DNA of 64,000 nucleotides, from the NCBI RefSeq assembly GCF_014650995.1, contig NZ_BMWA01000007.1, forward strand, positions 95,899 through 159,898, written 5' to 3'. Shown here piece after piece: positions 51,013 through 59,214 of the stretch (the stretch's first letter is position 1; the number at the start of each line of letters is the position of its first letter). A model generated the notes under the pieces. That model worked only from the letters and a program-made list of their open reading frames with translations, searched no databases and was not told the DNA's origin. The stretch comes from Streptomyces viridiviolaceus (lineage in GTDB: Bacteria > Actinomycetota > Actinomycetes > Streptomycetales > Streptomycetaceae). The position numbers were made by a program, and so were the translations under genes.

Positions 51013-52881
51013 ATGAGTATCCGGACTCTTGTTGCCGTGACGATTTACGAACGGGACGCGAGGACGCCGGCACCGCCCTGGCCGTTCACCGGGCGGGAGG
51101 ACGAACTGGAGCTGGTGCGCCGGTCGGTGACCGCCGGACGGAACGGCATCGTGGTGACGGGCCCGGCGGGCTGCGGCAAGACCCGGCTGGTGACGGAGGC
51201 CGTCCGCGGTGCGGACTGCGCCCGGGCCGCGGGGACGCCCGAGACGCGGGGAATCCCGTTCGCCGCGTTCGCCCATCTGCTGCCCGAGTCGGTCACCCTG
51301 CACCGCGCGGTCCACCTGCTCTCCGGTGCCCGGCTGCTGCTGGTGGACGACGCGCACCTGCTCGACGACGCCTCAGCCGCTCTCGTCCACCAGCTCGCCG
51401 TGCACGGCCGCACCCGGCTCCTGGTCGTCGCCACGGAGGGCGCCCGGGTGCCCGGCGCGGTCTCGCGGCTGTGGACCGGAGAACTGCTGCCCCGACTGAC
51501 CCTCGAGGCGCTGCCCCGCGAGGAGACCGCCCAACTGCTCACCGCGGGTGCCGGCGACCGACCGGAGCCGCTCACCGTCGACCGGCTGCACCGCCTGTGC
51601 CGAGGGGACCTGCGGCTGCTGCGCGAACTGCTCACCGCCGTGCGCGGGCAGGGGCTGCTCGCCCCCGTTCCGGGCACGGACGAGCAGGCGTGGCGGGGCC
51701 CGGTGCCCATGACGTCGCCCGTACGGGAACGCACCGCCGATGTCCTCGACCGCGCGCGTCCCGAGGAGCGCGAGACACTGGAACGCCTGGCCTTCGCCGA
51801 GCCCCTGCCGCTGGACGTGGACGAACTCGACGTACGGCCCCTGGAGCAGTTGGAGACCGAGGGCCTGGTCCGCGTCGACGACCACGGCGCCGCCCGCCTC
51901 GCCCACCCTCTGCACGGCCCCGTGCTGCGGGCGGCGGCCGGCCGGCTTCGGGCCCGGCGGCTGGCCGGTCCGCCCGACCGGTGCGCCTCCGCCCTGGCGG
52001 CGGAGACGGCGACGCTCGTCCGGCGTGTCGAGCGGGCCGACGTACGGGCGCCCGAGACCCCGGTGGGGGACTGGCTCGTGGCGGAGGGAGCGCCGTTGCC
52101 GGCCGAGTACGCGGCCCTGCGCGCGCGGTTCGCCCGGCTCGGCGGACGGCTCCGAGAGGCCGCGGCATGGGCCCGCGAGGGCCTGCGCCGGAACGCCGGC
52201 GACCGGGACTGCCTGACGGAACTCGCCCTCGCTCGAGCACAGTCGGGCGAGACACCGCCGACGGCCACGAGCGCCGGGGGCGGGCTCGGCGACGTGCCCG
52301 GCGCACACGGCGTCGCCCGCGGTGCCGTGGCCGCGTGGGCCGCCGCCGTGCGGGGCGACCTCGACGCAGCGGCCCTGGCGGCCGCCGCCGGTGACCCCTA
52401 CGACAGCGTGCGGCTCGGCGCCCCCGAGCGGGCCGCCGGCAGGCTGACCGGCGTCTTCGCCGCCCACGCCGAGGCCCTGGCCCGCGGCGACGGGCCGGAG
52501 CTGGACCGGGTGGCCGAGGAGCTGGAGCGGCGCGGCTTCCTGCTGTTCGCGGCCGAGGCGCACGCCCAGGCCGTGCCCGCGCACCGCGATCCGCGCGCCG
52601 CCCGTACCTCCCGCACCCGTGCCGTCGCCCTCGCCCGGCGCTGCGAGGGCGCCCGTACCCCGGCCCTGGCCGGTCTGGTGCTCGGCGAACTCACCGCCCG
52701 CCAGCGGCAGATCGTCACCCTCGCCGCGGCGGGCCTGAGCAACCGGCAGATCGCCGAACGCCTGACCCTGTCGGTGCGCACCGTCGGCAACCACCTCTAC
52801 AGCGCCTACACCCGGCTCGGCACCGGCGACCGCGGTGCCCTGCCCTGGCTGGTGGAGCTGCCCGAGGCACAACCGGCCTGA
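51013..52881 (+). CDS. LuxR-family regulator with N-terminal ATPase (small LAL type)
   Basis: 622 residues. AAA-type P-loop GPAGCGKTR (about 50-58), Walker B RLLLVDDAHLLDD, then a largely helical, degenerate middle region and a C-terminal LuxR HTH (about 555-612): ELTARQRQIVTLAAAGLSNR, QIAERLTLSVRTVGNHLYSA. LAL regulators are usually 850-1100 residues and this one is short; the Ala/Arg-rich middle lacks clear TPR units. It probably activates transcription on binding ATP and a ligand. Divergent from the metalloprotease homologue and convergent with the CHAT gene (7 bp), so its target is not obvious. Confidence 0.88.
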   Translation: MSIRTLVAVTIYERDARTPAPPWPFTGREDELELVRRSVTAGRNGIVVTGPAGCGKTRLVTEAVRGADCARAAGTPETRGIPFAAFAHLLPESVTLHRAVHLLSGARLLLVDDAHLLDDASAALVHQLAVHGRTRLLVVATEGARVPGAVSRLWTGELLPRLTLEALPREETAQLLTAGAGDRPEPLTVDRLHRLCRGDLRLLRELLTAVRGQGLLAPVPGTDEQAWRGPVPMTSPVRERTADVLDRARPEERETLERLAFAEPLPLDVDELDVRPLEQLETEGLVRVDDHGAARLAHPLHGPVLRAAAGRLRARRLAGPPDRCASALAAETATLVRRVERADVRAPETPVGDWLVAEGAPLPAEYAALRARFARLGGRLREAAAWAREGLRRNAGDRDCLTELALARAQSGETPPTATSAGGGLGDVPGAHGVARGAVAAWAAAVRGDLDAAALAAAAGDPYDSVRLGAPERAAGRLTGVFAAHAEALARGDGPELDRVAEELERRGFLLFAAEAHAQAVPAHRDPRAARTSRTRAVALARRCEGARTPALAGLVLGELTARQRQIVTLAAAGLSNRQIAERLTLSVRTVGNHLYSAYTRLGTGDRGALPWLVELPEAQPA

Positions 52882-52888
52882 CGGTCGG

Positions 52889-55800
52889 TCAGGCCGCTCC
52901 GAACGCCGAGAACGCCCACCCCGTCGCCCGGTGCATCGCGTCGCCCGGCAACGCGGCCCGGGCGTCGCGCAGGGCTTCCGCCAGGGACAGGCCGGCATTC
53001 AGCCCCTTGTGCAGCGCGAGCATCAGCGGCACCACCGCCGCGTCGTTGACGGGCGCGCTGCACGCCACCACCCCGGCCGTGCCCAGCGGCAGCAACGCGG
53101 TGACCAGGCCGAGCAGCTCGTCGGCACCGACGGACGCGAAACGGGCGGTGTCGCAGCAGGAGAGGATGATGCGGTAGGGGCTGCGGTCCAGGCGTTCGAA
53201 GTCGTGCACGATCAGCGGCCCGTCGGCCATGCGCAGCGACGAGAACAGCGGGCTGTCCGCACGGAAGGTGCCGTGTGCGGCGATGTGCGCCAGCGCGGCC
53301 CCGTCCAGCTCCTCCAGCACTCGCGGCACCCGCGCCTCGTCGCCCTCCAGCACGGTCGGAACCCCCGCGCGCACCACATCCCCGCCCCGCACGTCGGACG
53401 CCCCGGACCGGCCACCGGACACCACCTCCCGTGTCCCTGCGTCTCGTGGTCTGTCGGTCTCCCCGGCCGGGTGTCCGTCCGGTGGGGTCGGCGCTGCGGG
53501 GCGCCCGTTGGACGTCGAGGCCGGTGTCCCCGCGTCTGTCGGTCCGTCGGTTTCCCCGGACCGGTCGTCGCCGGACATTCCCTCCCGTGCCCCTGCGTCT
53601 CGTGGCCTGTCGGTTTCCCCGGCCGGGTGTCCGTCCGGTGGGGTCGGCGCTGCGGGGCGGCCGTTGGACGTCGAGGCCGGTGTCCCCGCGGCCGTCCGTC
53701 CCTCGGCCTCTCCGGGCCGGTGTCCGTCCAGCCCGGTCGGTGCTCCGGGCCGGGCGATGGACGTCGGGGTCCGCAGCCGTGCGCCGGGGCGGGCGTCCTG
53801 CGACCGCGGCGGACCCCCGTACAGGCCGGCGAGTTCCGGGACCTCCGCGCCGCCGCTCGCCAGTCCCGGGCCGCGCACCAGCACGTGGCGGCCGCCGGGC
53901 GGCGGGGCGGTCTCCCGGGCCCGCAGCCAACTGCTCGCCGACGGCGACACGCTCAGCACCCGCTCCCGCAGCGCGGGCAGCAGCGCCCACGGCACCCGGT
54001 GCAGCCGGCCGGGCGGGACGACCACCACCGGGCCGGAGCCGAGCTGCGCCGCCGCGGGGCCGAGCAACAGCTCCTGCAGCCGTGCGCCCGCCGCCTCCAC
54101 CATCGGCAGCCGGGCCTCCGCGCCGGGGTGGGCCAGCCGTCGCAGCCCGGCCTGTACGTGCTCGGCCTCCCGCTCGGCCTCGGCCAGCAGCCCCGCCTCG
54201 AACCGCCGTACCCGTCCCTGCCCGCACAGCAGCACGTGCACCCGCCCGTCGAGCACGGCCAGCTCCACCAGCCGTATGTCGTCGCCCAGCCGCTCCAGCA
54301 GCCGCCCGACGTCGAACCGGTTTCCGTCGCCGGGCGCCTCGCCCCGCATGTGCAGGGTCCGGGAGCGGATCTCCCGCTCCAGGCGCCGCTGTTCCCGTTC
54401 CAGGGCCGGCACGGGCCGGCCGCCGTCCGTCCGGGCCTCCTCCGCGCGGGCGGCGATCTCCCGGAACGCCGTCATGGCGCTCAGCAGCACCGGATCGGCC
54501 GGCGGCCGGGTCGGCGGCGCCGACAGCACGGTCGCCCGCCAGCGCTCGCTCCACACCAGCAGCCGCCGCGGCCCGCCCGAGACCAGACTCGCCCGCTGGG
54601 CCAGCGCCGCCAGCTCGGCGCCCTGCTCGGTGGCCCGCGCCCGCAGCTCCGAGGCCCCCAGCGTCATCCGGTGGTCGTCCAGCACGTCCAGACCCCGCCG
54701 GCACGCCTCCAGCACGCCCCGCGTCGACCCGGCCGCCCGCGCCCGCAGCGCCTGCGCCGCCCAGCCCGTCAGCCGCGCCAGCGGTGGTCCGCCGTGCCGG
54801 CTGCGCGCGGCGACCGCCAGATGCCGCTCCGCGTCCGCCGTCCAGCCCAGGCCCAGCGCGATCCGGCCCGCCAGCAGCGACGCCTCCGGCGCGGCCGGCG
54901 CACCGAACGCGGCCAGCCGCTCCGCCACCGCCGCCGCGTCCGCGACCAGCCGTCCCGACCCGCGCCCGGCCGCGACCCGCGCCTCGATCAGCACCAGCCG
55001 GGCGTGCGTCTCGTACCAGGTGCGCCGCTGTGCCGCGAACAGCCGCACCGCGACGGCCGCGCGCGCGATCGCGGTCTGCGCGTCGCCCGCCAGCCGGGCC
55101 GCCCGCGCGGCGACCAGCAGCAGCTCCGCCTTGCGGGTGGACTGCCCGCCGATGCCGTCCAGCGCGACGATCGCCGCGTCCGCCTCCGCCAGCGCCTCCG
55201 GCGCCAGCCCTGCCGCCATCAGGACCTCGCAGCGCCGGATGGTCAGCATGAACGTCGGGGTGCCCAGCTTCGCGTACCGCTCCTCCGCCTCGTCCAGCAG
55301 CCGCAGCGCCGCCGGGACGTCACCGGACCGGAACGCGGCCAGCCCCCGGCTCTCCACCGCGTCGGCCTTGTCGTGCTCCTGGCCCGTGGTGTCCCACAGT
55401 GCCTCCGCCGCGCCGAAGTCGGCCTCCGCCCGCTCCACCGCGCCGAGCGCCAGATGCACCGTGGCCCGCAGGGTCAGCGCCCGCGCCGTCCAGATCACGT
55501 CGTTCGCCTGCCGCAGCACCGGGACCGCCCGCCGCACGTCCTCCAGCGCCTCACCGTGCCGGCCCAGCACCCACCAGACGTACGCCCGCCGGTACAGCAC
55601 CCGCGCCCGGGTGTGCCCGGTGCCCCGCGCCACCCCCCGTTCGAACGCCGCGAGACCGTCCCGGGTGCGGCCGCTGTGCACCAGCGCCACCCCGAGCGTG
55701 GCGAGCACGTCCGCCTCCCGCTCCGCCGAGTCCGCACGGGCCGCGAGGCCGCGGGCGCGCCGCAGATGGGCCAGGGCCCGCCGCATGTCGCCGAAGTCCC

Positions 55801-55951
55801 GCTGCCAGATGCCGATCACCTGGTGGGCGACGGAGGCGTGCAGCGGCGGGGGATCGGCGTCGAGCACCTCTTCCGCCCTCGCCAGAGCCTCGTTGGGGGC
55901 GGCGAACACCATCGGCAGCAGTTGGAGAACCGAGTCGCTTCCCGCTGTCAC
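52889..55951 (-). CDS. CHAT (caspase-like) protease with N-terminal TPR repeats
   Basis: 1020 residues from GTG 55951. The N-terminal about 500 residues are TPR-like helical pairs (AHLRRARGLAARADSAEREA and similar). The C-terminal CHAT domain has its catalytic His in ALAHIAAHGTFRADSPLFSS and Cys in RIILSCCDTARF, plus GVVACSAPVNDAAVVPLMLA. A Pro/Gly/Asp-rich insertion of about 150 residues carrying tandem repeats splits the CHAT domain before the His. CHAT proteases are separases/caspase relatives; in bacteria several are activated by binding partners to cleave a target. It is divergent from the S8 protease, sigma factor and small protein, a recurring neighbourhood in Streptomyces as I remember it. 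The start is uncertain (an ATG-like start at 56005 is possible). Confidence 0.88.
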   Translation of the reverse strand: MTAGSDSVLQLLPMVFAAPNEALARAEEVLDADPPPLHASVAHQVIGIWQRDFGDMRRALAHLRRARGLAARADSAEREADVLATLGVALVHSGRTRDGLAAFERGVARGTGHTRARVLYRRAYVWWVLGRHGEALEDVRRAVPVLRQANDVIWTARALTLRATVHLALGAVERAEADFGAAEALWDTTGQEHDKADAVESRGLAAFRSGDVPAALRLLDEAEERYAKLGTPTFMLTIRRCEVLMAAGLAPEALAEADAAIVALDGIGGQSTRKAELLLVAARAARLAGDAQTAIARAAVAVRLFAAQRRTWYETHARLVLIEARVAAGRGSGRLVADAAAVAERLAAFGAPAAPEASLLAGRIALGLGWTADAERHLAVAARSRHGGPPLARLTGWAAQALRARAAGSTRGVLEACRRGLDVLDDHRMTLGASELRARATEQGAELAALAQRASLVSGGPRRLLVWSERWRATVLSAPPTRPPADPVLLSAMTAFREIAARAEEARTDGGRPVPALEREQRRLEREIRSRTLHMRGEAPGDGNRFDVGRLLERLGDDIRLVELAVLDGRVHVLLCGQGRVRRFEAGLLAEAEREAEHVQAGLRRLAHPGAEARLPMVEAAGARLQELLLGPAAAQLGSGPVVVVPPGRLHRVPWALLPALRERVLSVSPSASSWLRARETAPPPGGRHVLVRGPGLASGGAEVPELAGLYGGPPRSQDARPGARLRTPTSIARPGAPTGLDGHRPGEAEGRTAAGTPASTSNGRPAAPTPPDGHPAGETDRPRDAGAREGMSGDDRSGETDGPTDAGTPASTSNGRPAAPTPPDGHPAGETDRPRDAGTREVVSGGRSGASDVRGGDVVRAGVPTVLEGDEARVPRVLEELDGAALAHIAAHGTFRADSPLFSSLRMADGPLIVHDFERLDRSPYRIILSCCDTARFASVGADELLGLVTALLPLGTAGVVACSAPVNDAAVVPLMLALHKGLNAGLSLAEALRDARAALPGDAMHRATGWAFSAFGAA
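53425..53736 (-). repeat. 156-bp tandem repeat inside the CHAT gene
   Basis: Two copies, 53425-53580 and 53581-53736, nearly identical over about 110 bp and more diverged elsewhere, each encoding 52 residues around NGRPAAPTPPDGHPAGETDR. A third degenerate unit (PGAPTGLDGHRPGEAEG) lies at about 53700-53780. The period is a multiple of three, so the frame is kept. Confidence 0.9.
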
Positions 55952-56001
55952 CCCACGGATGGTAGTGGCCCGGAACCACGTCACACAGGTTCGAGTCTGT
56001 A

Positions 56002-56030
56002 TCAATCAGCCACCCCGGGACTCTGATTGA
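56002..56030. promoter_or_regulatory. Inverted repeat between the divergent CHAT and S8 genes
   Basis: TCAATCAG (56002-56009) and CTGATTGA (56023-56030) form a perfect 8-bp inverted repeat with a 13-bp spacer, about 50 bp from each start codon. It is AT-rich against the background, as expected for an operator or alternative-sigma promoter element. Confidence 0.6.
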
Positions 56031-56082
56031 CGACCGTCGCCGCGGCCGTCGCCACGACGGACGCTCCAGTGGAGGACACGCC

Positions 56083-57516
56083 ATGGCACCACAGCGATTC
56101 CGCGAACAGTTCGACCAGATCCAGCGCTCGATGCCCGACGTCCCTCTGGCGATGGGTCCGGACGACTCCGCCGAGTTCTTCTACGAGAAGGGCGTCGTCC
56201 TCGCCCGCGACGGCGAGGAGGCCCGTCTCGTCGAGGACACCGTGCGGGAGCACTTCACCACGTTCGCCGGTCTGACCCCGGACCACGTGCGCCGGGCGAG
56301 CCCCGAGACCAACCGCACGGGCATCACCCGGATCCAGGTCGGCGACCCCGGCCAGGGAGACCGCAGCGGCGACCCCACCGTCGCGAACGCCCTGCGCTCC
56401 CTGCGCACGGCGGAGGGACGGGCCGGCCGCCGGCTGATCAGCCGCAACCACGTGGTGTCCATCGCCGTCAACGCCTGCCCCGGCGACGAGCCCGTGCCGG
56501 TACCGCTGAGCGAGCCGCCGAACCCGGCCGCCGCCGAGACGGCGTACGACGCGGGCACCGCCGTCGGCGTCCTCGTCATCGACACCGGCCTCATGCGCGA
56601 CTACCGCTCCTACCCGCTGCTGGCCCACACCGAGGGCGACGCCCAGGTCCAGGAGTGCGACGACGACGGGATCCTCCAGCAGTACGTCGGTCACGGCACC
56701 TTCATCGCCGGGCTCCTGGCCGCCGTCGCCCCCAACACCGACCTCGTCGTGCGCAACACGCTCAACGACGCCGGCGCCGTCCTGGAGTCGGAGTTCGGCG
56801 AGAAGCTCTTCGAGGCCGTCGACCGGCACGGCTGGCCCGACGTCATCAGCCTCTCCGCCGGCACGTCCAACGGCCGCACCGACGGCCTGCTCGGCGTGCA
56901 GGCCTTCATGGAGGAACTGCGCGAGCAGCGCACGCTGCTCGTCGCCGCCGCCGGCAACAACGCCAGCGCGACGCCCTTCTGGCCCGCCGCCTACGCCGAC
57001 CTGCCCGGCTGGGAGGACGCCGTGCTGTCGGTCGGCGCGCTGCGCGCCGACGGCGAGTTCGGCGCCTGCTTCAGCAACCACGGCGGCTGGGTCAAGGTCT
57101 ACGCCCCCGGCGAGCGCCTCACCAGCGCCCTCACCGGTTTCGGCACGCCCGTGCCGTACGTGTACCAGCACTCCACGTACGACGCCTGCCGGTACGGCTT
57201 CGGCTACGCCTGCACCTGCCAGTACCCCCGGCACACCGGTGTGCTGAGCGAGCCGGGCGAGGCGCCCGCGAAGCCGGACCAGGTGATGTTCGAGGGGCAC
57301 GCGCAGTGGAGCGGCACCTCGTTCGCCACCCCGGTGGTCGCCGGACTGGTGGCCTCCCACATGACGGCGAAGGGGGAGACCGACCCGCGCGCGGCCCGGG
57401 TCCGACTGCTCGCGGCGAACACCGAGTACGCGGAGGTCCGCGGTGCGCACGTACCGGCGCTGCTCCCGCCCACCTGGCGCCCGGTCTCCGTCGACCCGCC
57501 GGCCGACGGGGCGTGA
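56083..57516 (+). CDS. Subtilisin-like (S8) serine protease without signal peptide
   Basis: 477 residues. Catalytic triad: Asp 167 in VLVIDTG, His 204 in VGHGTFIAG, Ser 413 in SGTSFATPVVAG; oxyanion Asn in AAAGNN (about 292). About 150 N-terminal residues (RFREQFDQIQRSMPDV...) may be a propeptide-like or partner-binding domain. An insertion of about 60 residues before the active Ser contains three closely spaced Cys (CRYGFGYACTC, about 369-379). No signal peptide, so action is intracellular. ATG 56083 follows GGAGGA. The stop overlaps a GTG in the sigma frame. With CHAT and sigma neighbours it fits a regulated-proteolysis module. Confidence 0.92.
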   Translation: MAPQRFREQFDQIQRSMPDVPLAMGPDDSAEFFYEKGVVLARDGEEARLVEDTVREHFTTFAGLTPDHVRRASPETNRTGITRIQVGDPGQGDRSGDPTVANALRSLRTAEGRAGRRLISRNHVVSIAVNACPGDEPVPVPLSEPPNPAAAETAYDAGTAVGVLVIDTGLMRDYRSYPLLAHTEGDAQVQECDDDGILQQYVGHGTFIAGLLAAVAPNTDLVVRNTLNDAGAVLESEFGEKLFEAVDRHGWPDVISLSAGTSNGRTDGLLGVQAFMEELREQRTLLVAAAGNNASATPFWPAAYADLPGWEDAVLSVGALRADGEFGACFSNHGGWVKVYAPGERLTSALTGFGTPVPYVYQHSTYDACRYGFGYACTCQYPRHTGVLSEPGEAPAKPDQVMFEGHAQWSGTSFATPVVAGLVASHMTAKGETDPRAARVRLLAANTEYAEVRGAHVPALLPPTWRPVSVDPPADGA

Positions 57517-57553
57517 GCGGAGGCACGCGGGGCGGAGCCGCCCCCTCCACGGC

Positions 57554-57572
57554 GTACGATGACGTGTCGTAC
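57554..57572. promoter_or_regulatory. Small inverted repeat before the sigma-factor start
   Basis: GTACGA (57554-57559) and TCGTAC (57567-57572) around TGACGTG, 15 bp before GTG 57588. It could be a local operator or an mRNA hairpin affecting translation. The evidence is the dyad only. Confidence 0.35.
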
Positions 57573-57587
57573 ACGAGGGGTGGGACC

Positions 57588-58163
57588 GTGGACCGTGGAG
57601 ATGTCGGGGAGCTCGTCCTGTCCGCCGCCGACGGGGACGCGGCGGCCTGGAAGGCGCTGGTGGACGGGCTGGGGCCGCTGGTGTGGTCCGTCGTACGGGC
57701 GCACGGGCTGTCGGACGCAGACGCGCACGAGGTGTACCAGACCGCATGGTTCCGGTTCGCCCAGCACCTGGGGCGGATCCGCGAACCGGAGAAGGCCGGC
57801 TCCTGGCTGGCGAGCACGGCACGGCACGAGTGCCTGAAGCTGCTCAGGGCGGCGAGGCGGTGGACGCCGACGGACGACCCGCAACTGCTCGACCGGGTCA
57901 GTGAGGACCGTACGCCGGAGGAGTCGGTGCTCGACTCCGAGGAGGCCGCCGCGCAGACCGAGCGCGTGAGGCGGCTGTGGCAGGAGTTCGAAGAACTGGG
58001 GGAGCGGTGCCGGCAGTTGCTGCGGGTGCTGATCGCGTCACCGCCGCCCAGCTATCAGGAGGTGTCCGCCGCGCTGGGAATCGCGGTGGGCAGCATCGGG
58101 CCGACGCGCCAGCGCTGCCTGCGCAGGCTGCGGGCCCGTCTGGAGGCACGGGGGACGACATGA
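57588..58163 (+). CDS. RNA polymerase sigma-70 (ECF-like) factor
   Basis: 191 residues. Region 2: VVRAHGLSDADAHEVYQTAWFRFAQHLGRI, then EKAGSWLASTARHECLKLLR. Region 4: RVLIASPPPSYQEVSAALGIA with the recognition part VGSIGPTRQRCLRRLRARL. GTG 57588 has GAGGGG 7 nt upstream; an earlier GTG at 57513 overlapping the protease stop would add 25 weak residues. The gene is co-directional with the protease and coupled (ATGA) to the next small gene, which may act as its regulator. Confidence 0.9.
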   Translation: MDRGDVGELVLSAADGDAAAWKALVDGLGPLVWSVVRAHGLSDADAHEVYQTAWFRFAQHLGRIREPEKAGSWLASTARHECLKLLRAARRWTPTDDPQLLDRVSEDRTPEESVLDSEEAAAQTERVRRLWQEFEELGERCRQLLRVLIASPPPSYQEVSAALGIAVGSIGPTRQRCLRRLRARLEARGTT

Positions 58164-58657
58164 GCGGTACACACGACGGTTTCGACGACGACGCCTTCGT
58201 CGAGGGGGAGTTCACGGAAGGGGAGTGGGACACCGCGCTGCTGGAGGAGGAACTGCGGCAGGCCGCCGCGATCCTGGATCCGGTACCGGCCGGGCTGCGG
58301 CAGATCGCCGTCGAGGCGTATGCCCTGCACGATCTGGACGCCCGGGTCGCGGAGCTGACCTTCGACTCGCTGGTCGACGCCATCCCGGTCAGGGGGGAGA
58401 CGGATCCGCCGCGGATGCTGACGTTCCGCGCGGGTGAGGTGACGGTCGACGTGGAGGTGAGCGCCGAGGGCCTGATGGGGCAGGTGCTGCCGCCGGGTCC
58501 GGCCCGGATCGATGTGCTGAGCGGCCCGCGGGCCCATGCCCGGATCCAGGCGGACGACATGGGCCGGTTCACCGGCGACGCACCGCCCGCCGGTCCGTTC
58601 GCACTGCGGCTGCGGACCGGCGAGGACCTGGTCGTCACGGAGTGGCTGCGCGCCTGA
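58160..58657 (+). CDS. Small acidic protein of the CHAT/S8/sigma cassette
   Basis: 165 residues. Very acidic N-terminus (THDGFDDDAFVEGEFTEGEW), a helical middle (TALLEEELRQAAAILDPVPA, IAVEAYALHDLDARVAELTF) and a beta-rich C-terminus (FRAGEVTVDVEVSAEGLMGQ, FTGDAPPAGPFALRLRTGED). The middle resembles segments found in Streptomyces proteins next to similar sigma factors; I cannot name the family. ATGA overlap with the sigma gene suggests stoichiometric production. It could be an anti-sigma factor, a protease substrate or an adaptor; no membrane segment or zinc motif is visible. Confidence 0.75.
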   Translation: MSGTHDGFDDDAFVEGEFTEGEWDTALLEEELRQAAAILDPVPAGLRQIAVEAYALHDLDARVAELTFDSLVDAIPVRGETDPPRMLTFRAGEVTVDVEVSAEGLMGQVLPPGPARIDVLSGPRAHARIQADDMGRFTGDAPPAGPFALRLRTGEDLVVTEWLRA

Positions 58658-58663
58658 GGCACC

Positions 58664-58676
58664 GCCCCGCCGGGGC
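58664..58676 (+). terminator. Short hairpin after the protease-sigma operon
   Basis: GCCCC-GCC-GGGGC, 7 bp after the stop at 58657. Short but very GC-rich, with no T-run. Confidence 0.35.
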
Positions 58677-58680
58677 CCGT

Positions 58681-59040
58681 CGGGCGGACGGCAGGGTCCG
58701 GGGCCGCGGCCCATGGTCTTGCGCGCCGGGCCGCTGTCCGGCGGGCAGGGCGCGCCCGCGGTTCGTCGATGAGGGATCCGGTCCGCGTCCGCTGAGCGCG
58801 GCAACTATGCCATGGCGATGTCCATCGTCGAGGGGCTGATGCGGGCCGGGCCTGCGTTCCGGGCGGACGGCAGGGTTCGGGGGCCGCGGCCCATGGTCTT
58901 GGACGCCGGGCCGCTGTCCGGCGGGCAGGGCGCGCCCGCGGTTCGTCGATGAGGGATCCGGCCCGCGTCCGCTGAGCGCGGCAACGGTGCCATGGCGATG
59001 TGCCTTGCCGACGGACCGAGGCGGGCCGGGCTCCCGCTCC
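58681..59040. repeat. 180-bp intergenic tandem repeat
   Basis: Two copies (about 58681-58860 and 58861-59040) share most bases; for example GGGCCGCGGCCCATGGTCTT starts at 58701 and 58881. Each copy contains the palindrome GGGCCGCGGCCC, GCCGGGCCGCTGTCCGGCGG and TCGTCGATGAGGGATCCGG. The start of a third copy appears at 59038. There is no gene in 58658-59214; long frames here are shadows. Confidence 0.9.
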
Positions 59041-59214
59041 GGGCGGACCCGGGCGAGGGCGGGGGCGCGTCCGGGTGGTGCCGGGCGGGACGTCCCCCAG
59101 GTCGCCGGCGTGATGCGCGTGTCGTGCAGGCCGACGTCCTCCGGGGCGACGCGCGCGCGGGCCCACCGGCCGAGGCGTCGTACCCCTGGCGCGCGGGAGC
59201 GCTGCGGCCGGTGG

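Noticed and set aside
53425..59040. CRISPR array (tandem repeats at 53.4 kb and 58.7 kb)
   Set aside because: Units of 156 and 180 bp are contiguous without spacers, one is coding, and no cas genes are present.
57898..59166. Long minus-strand frame over the sigma factor and the 180-bp repeat
   Set aside because: It is Arg/Pro-rich shadow sequence produced by high GC and by the duplicated repeat, with no family motif and overlapping two clear genes.
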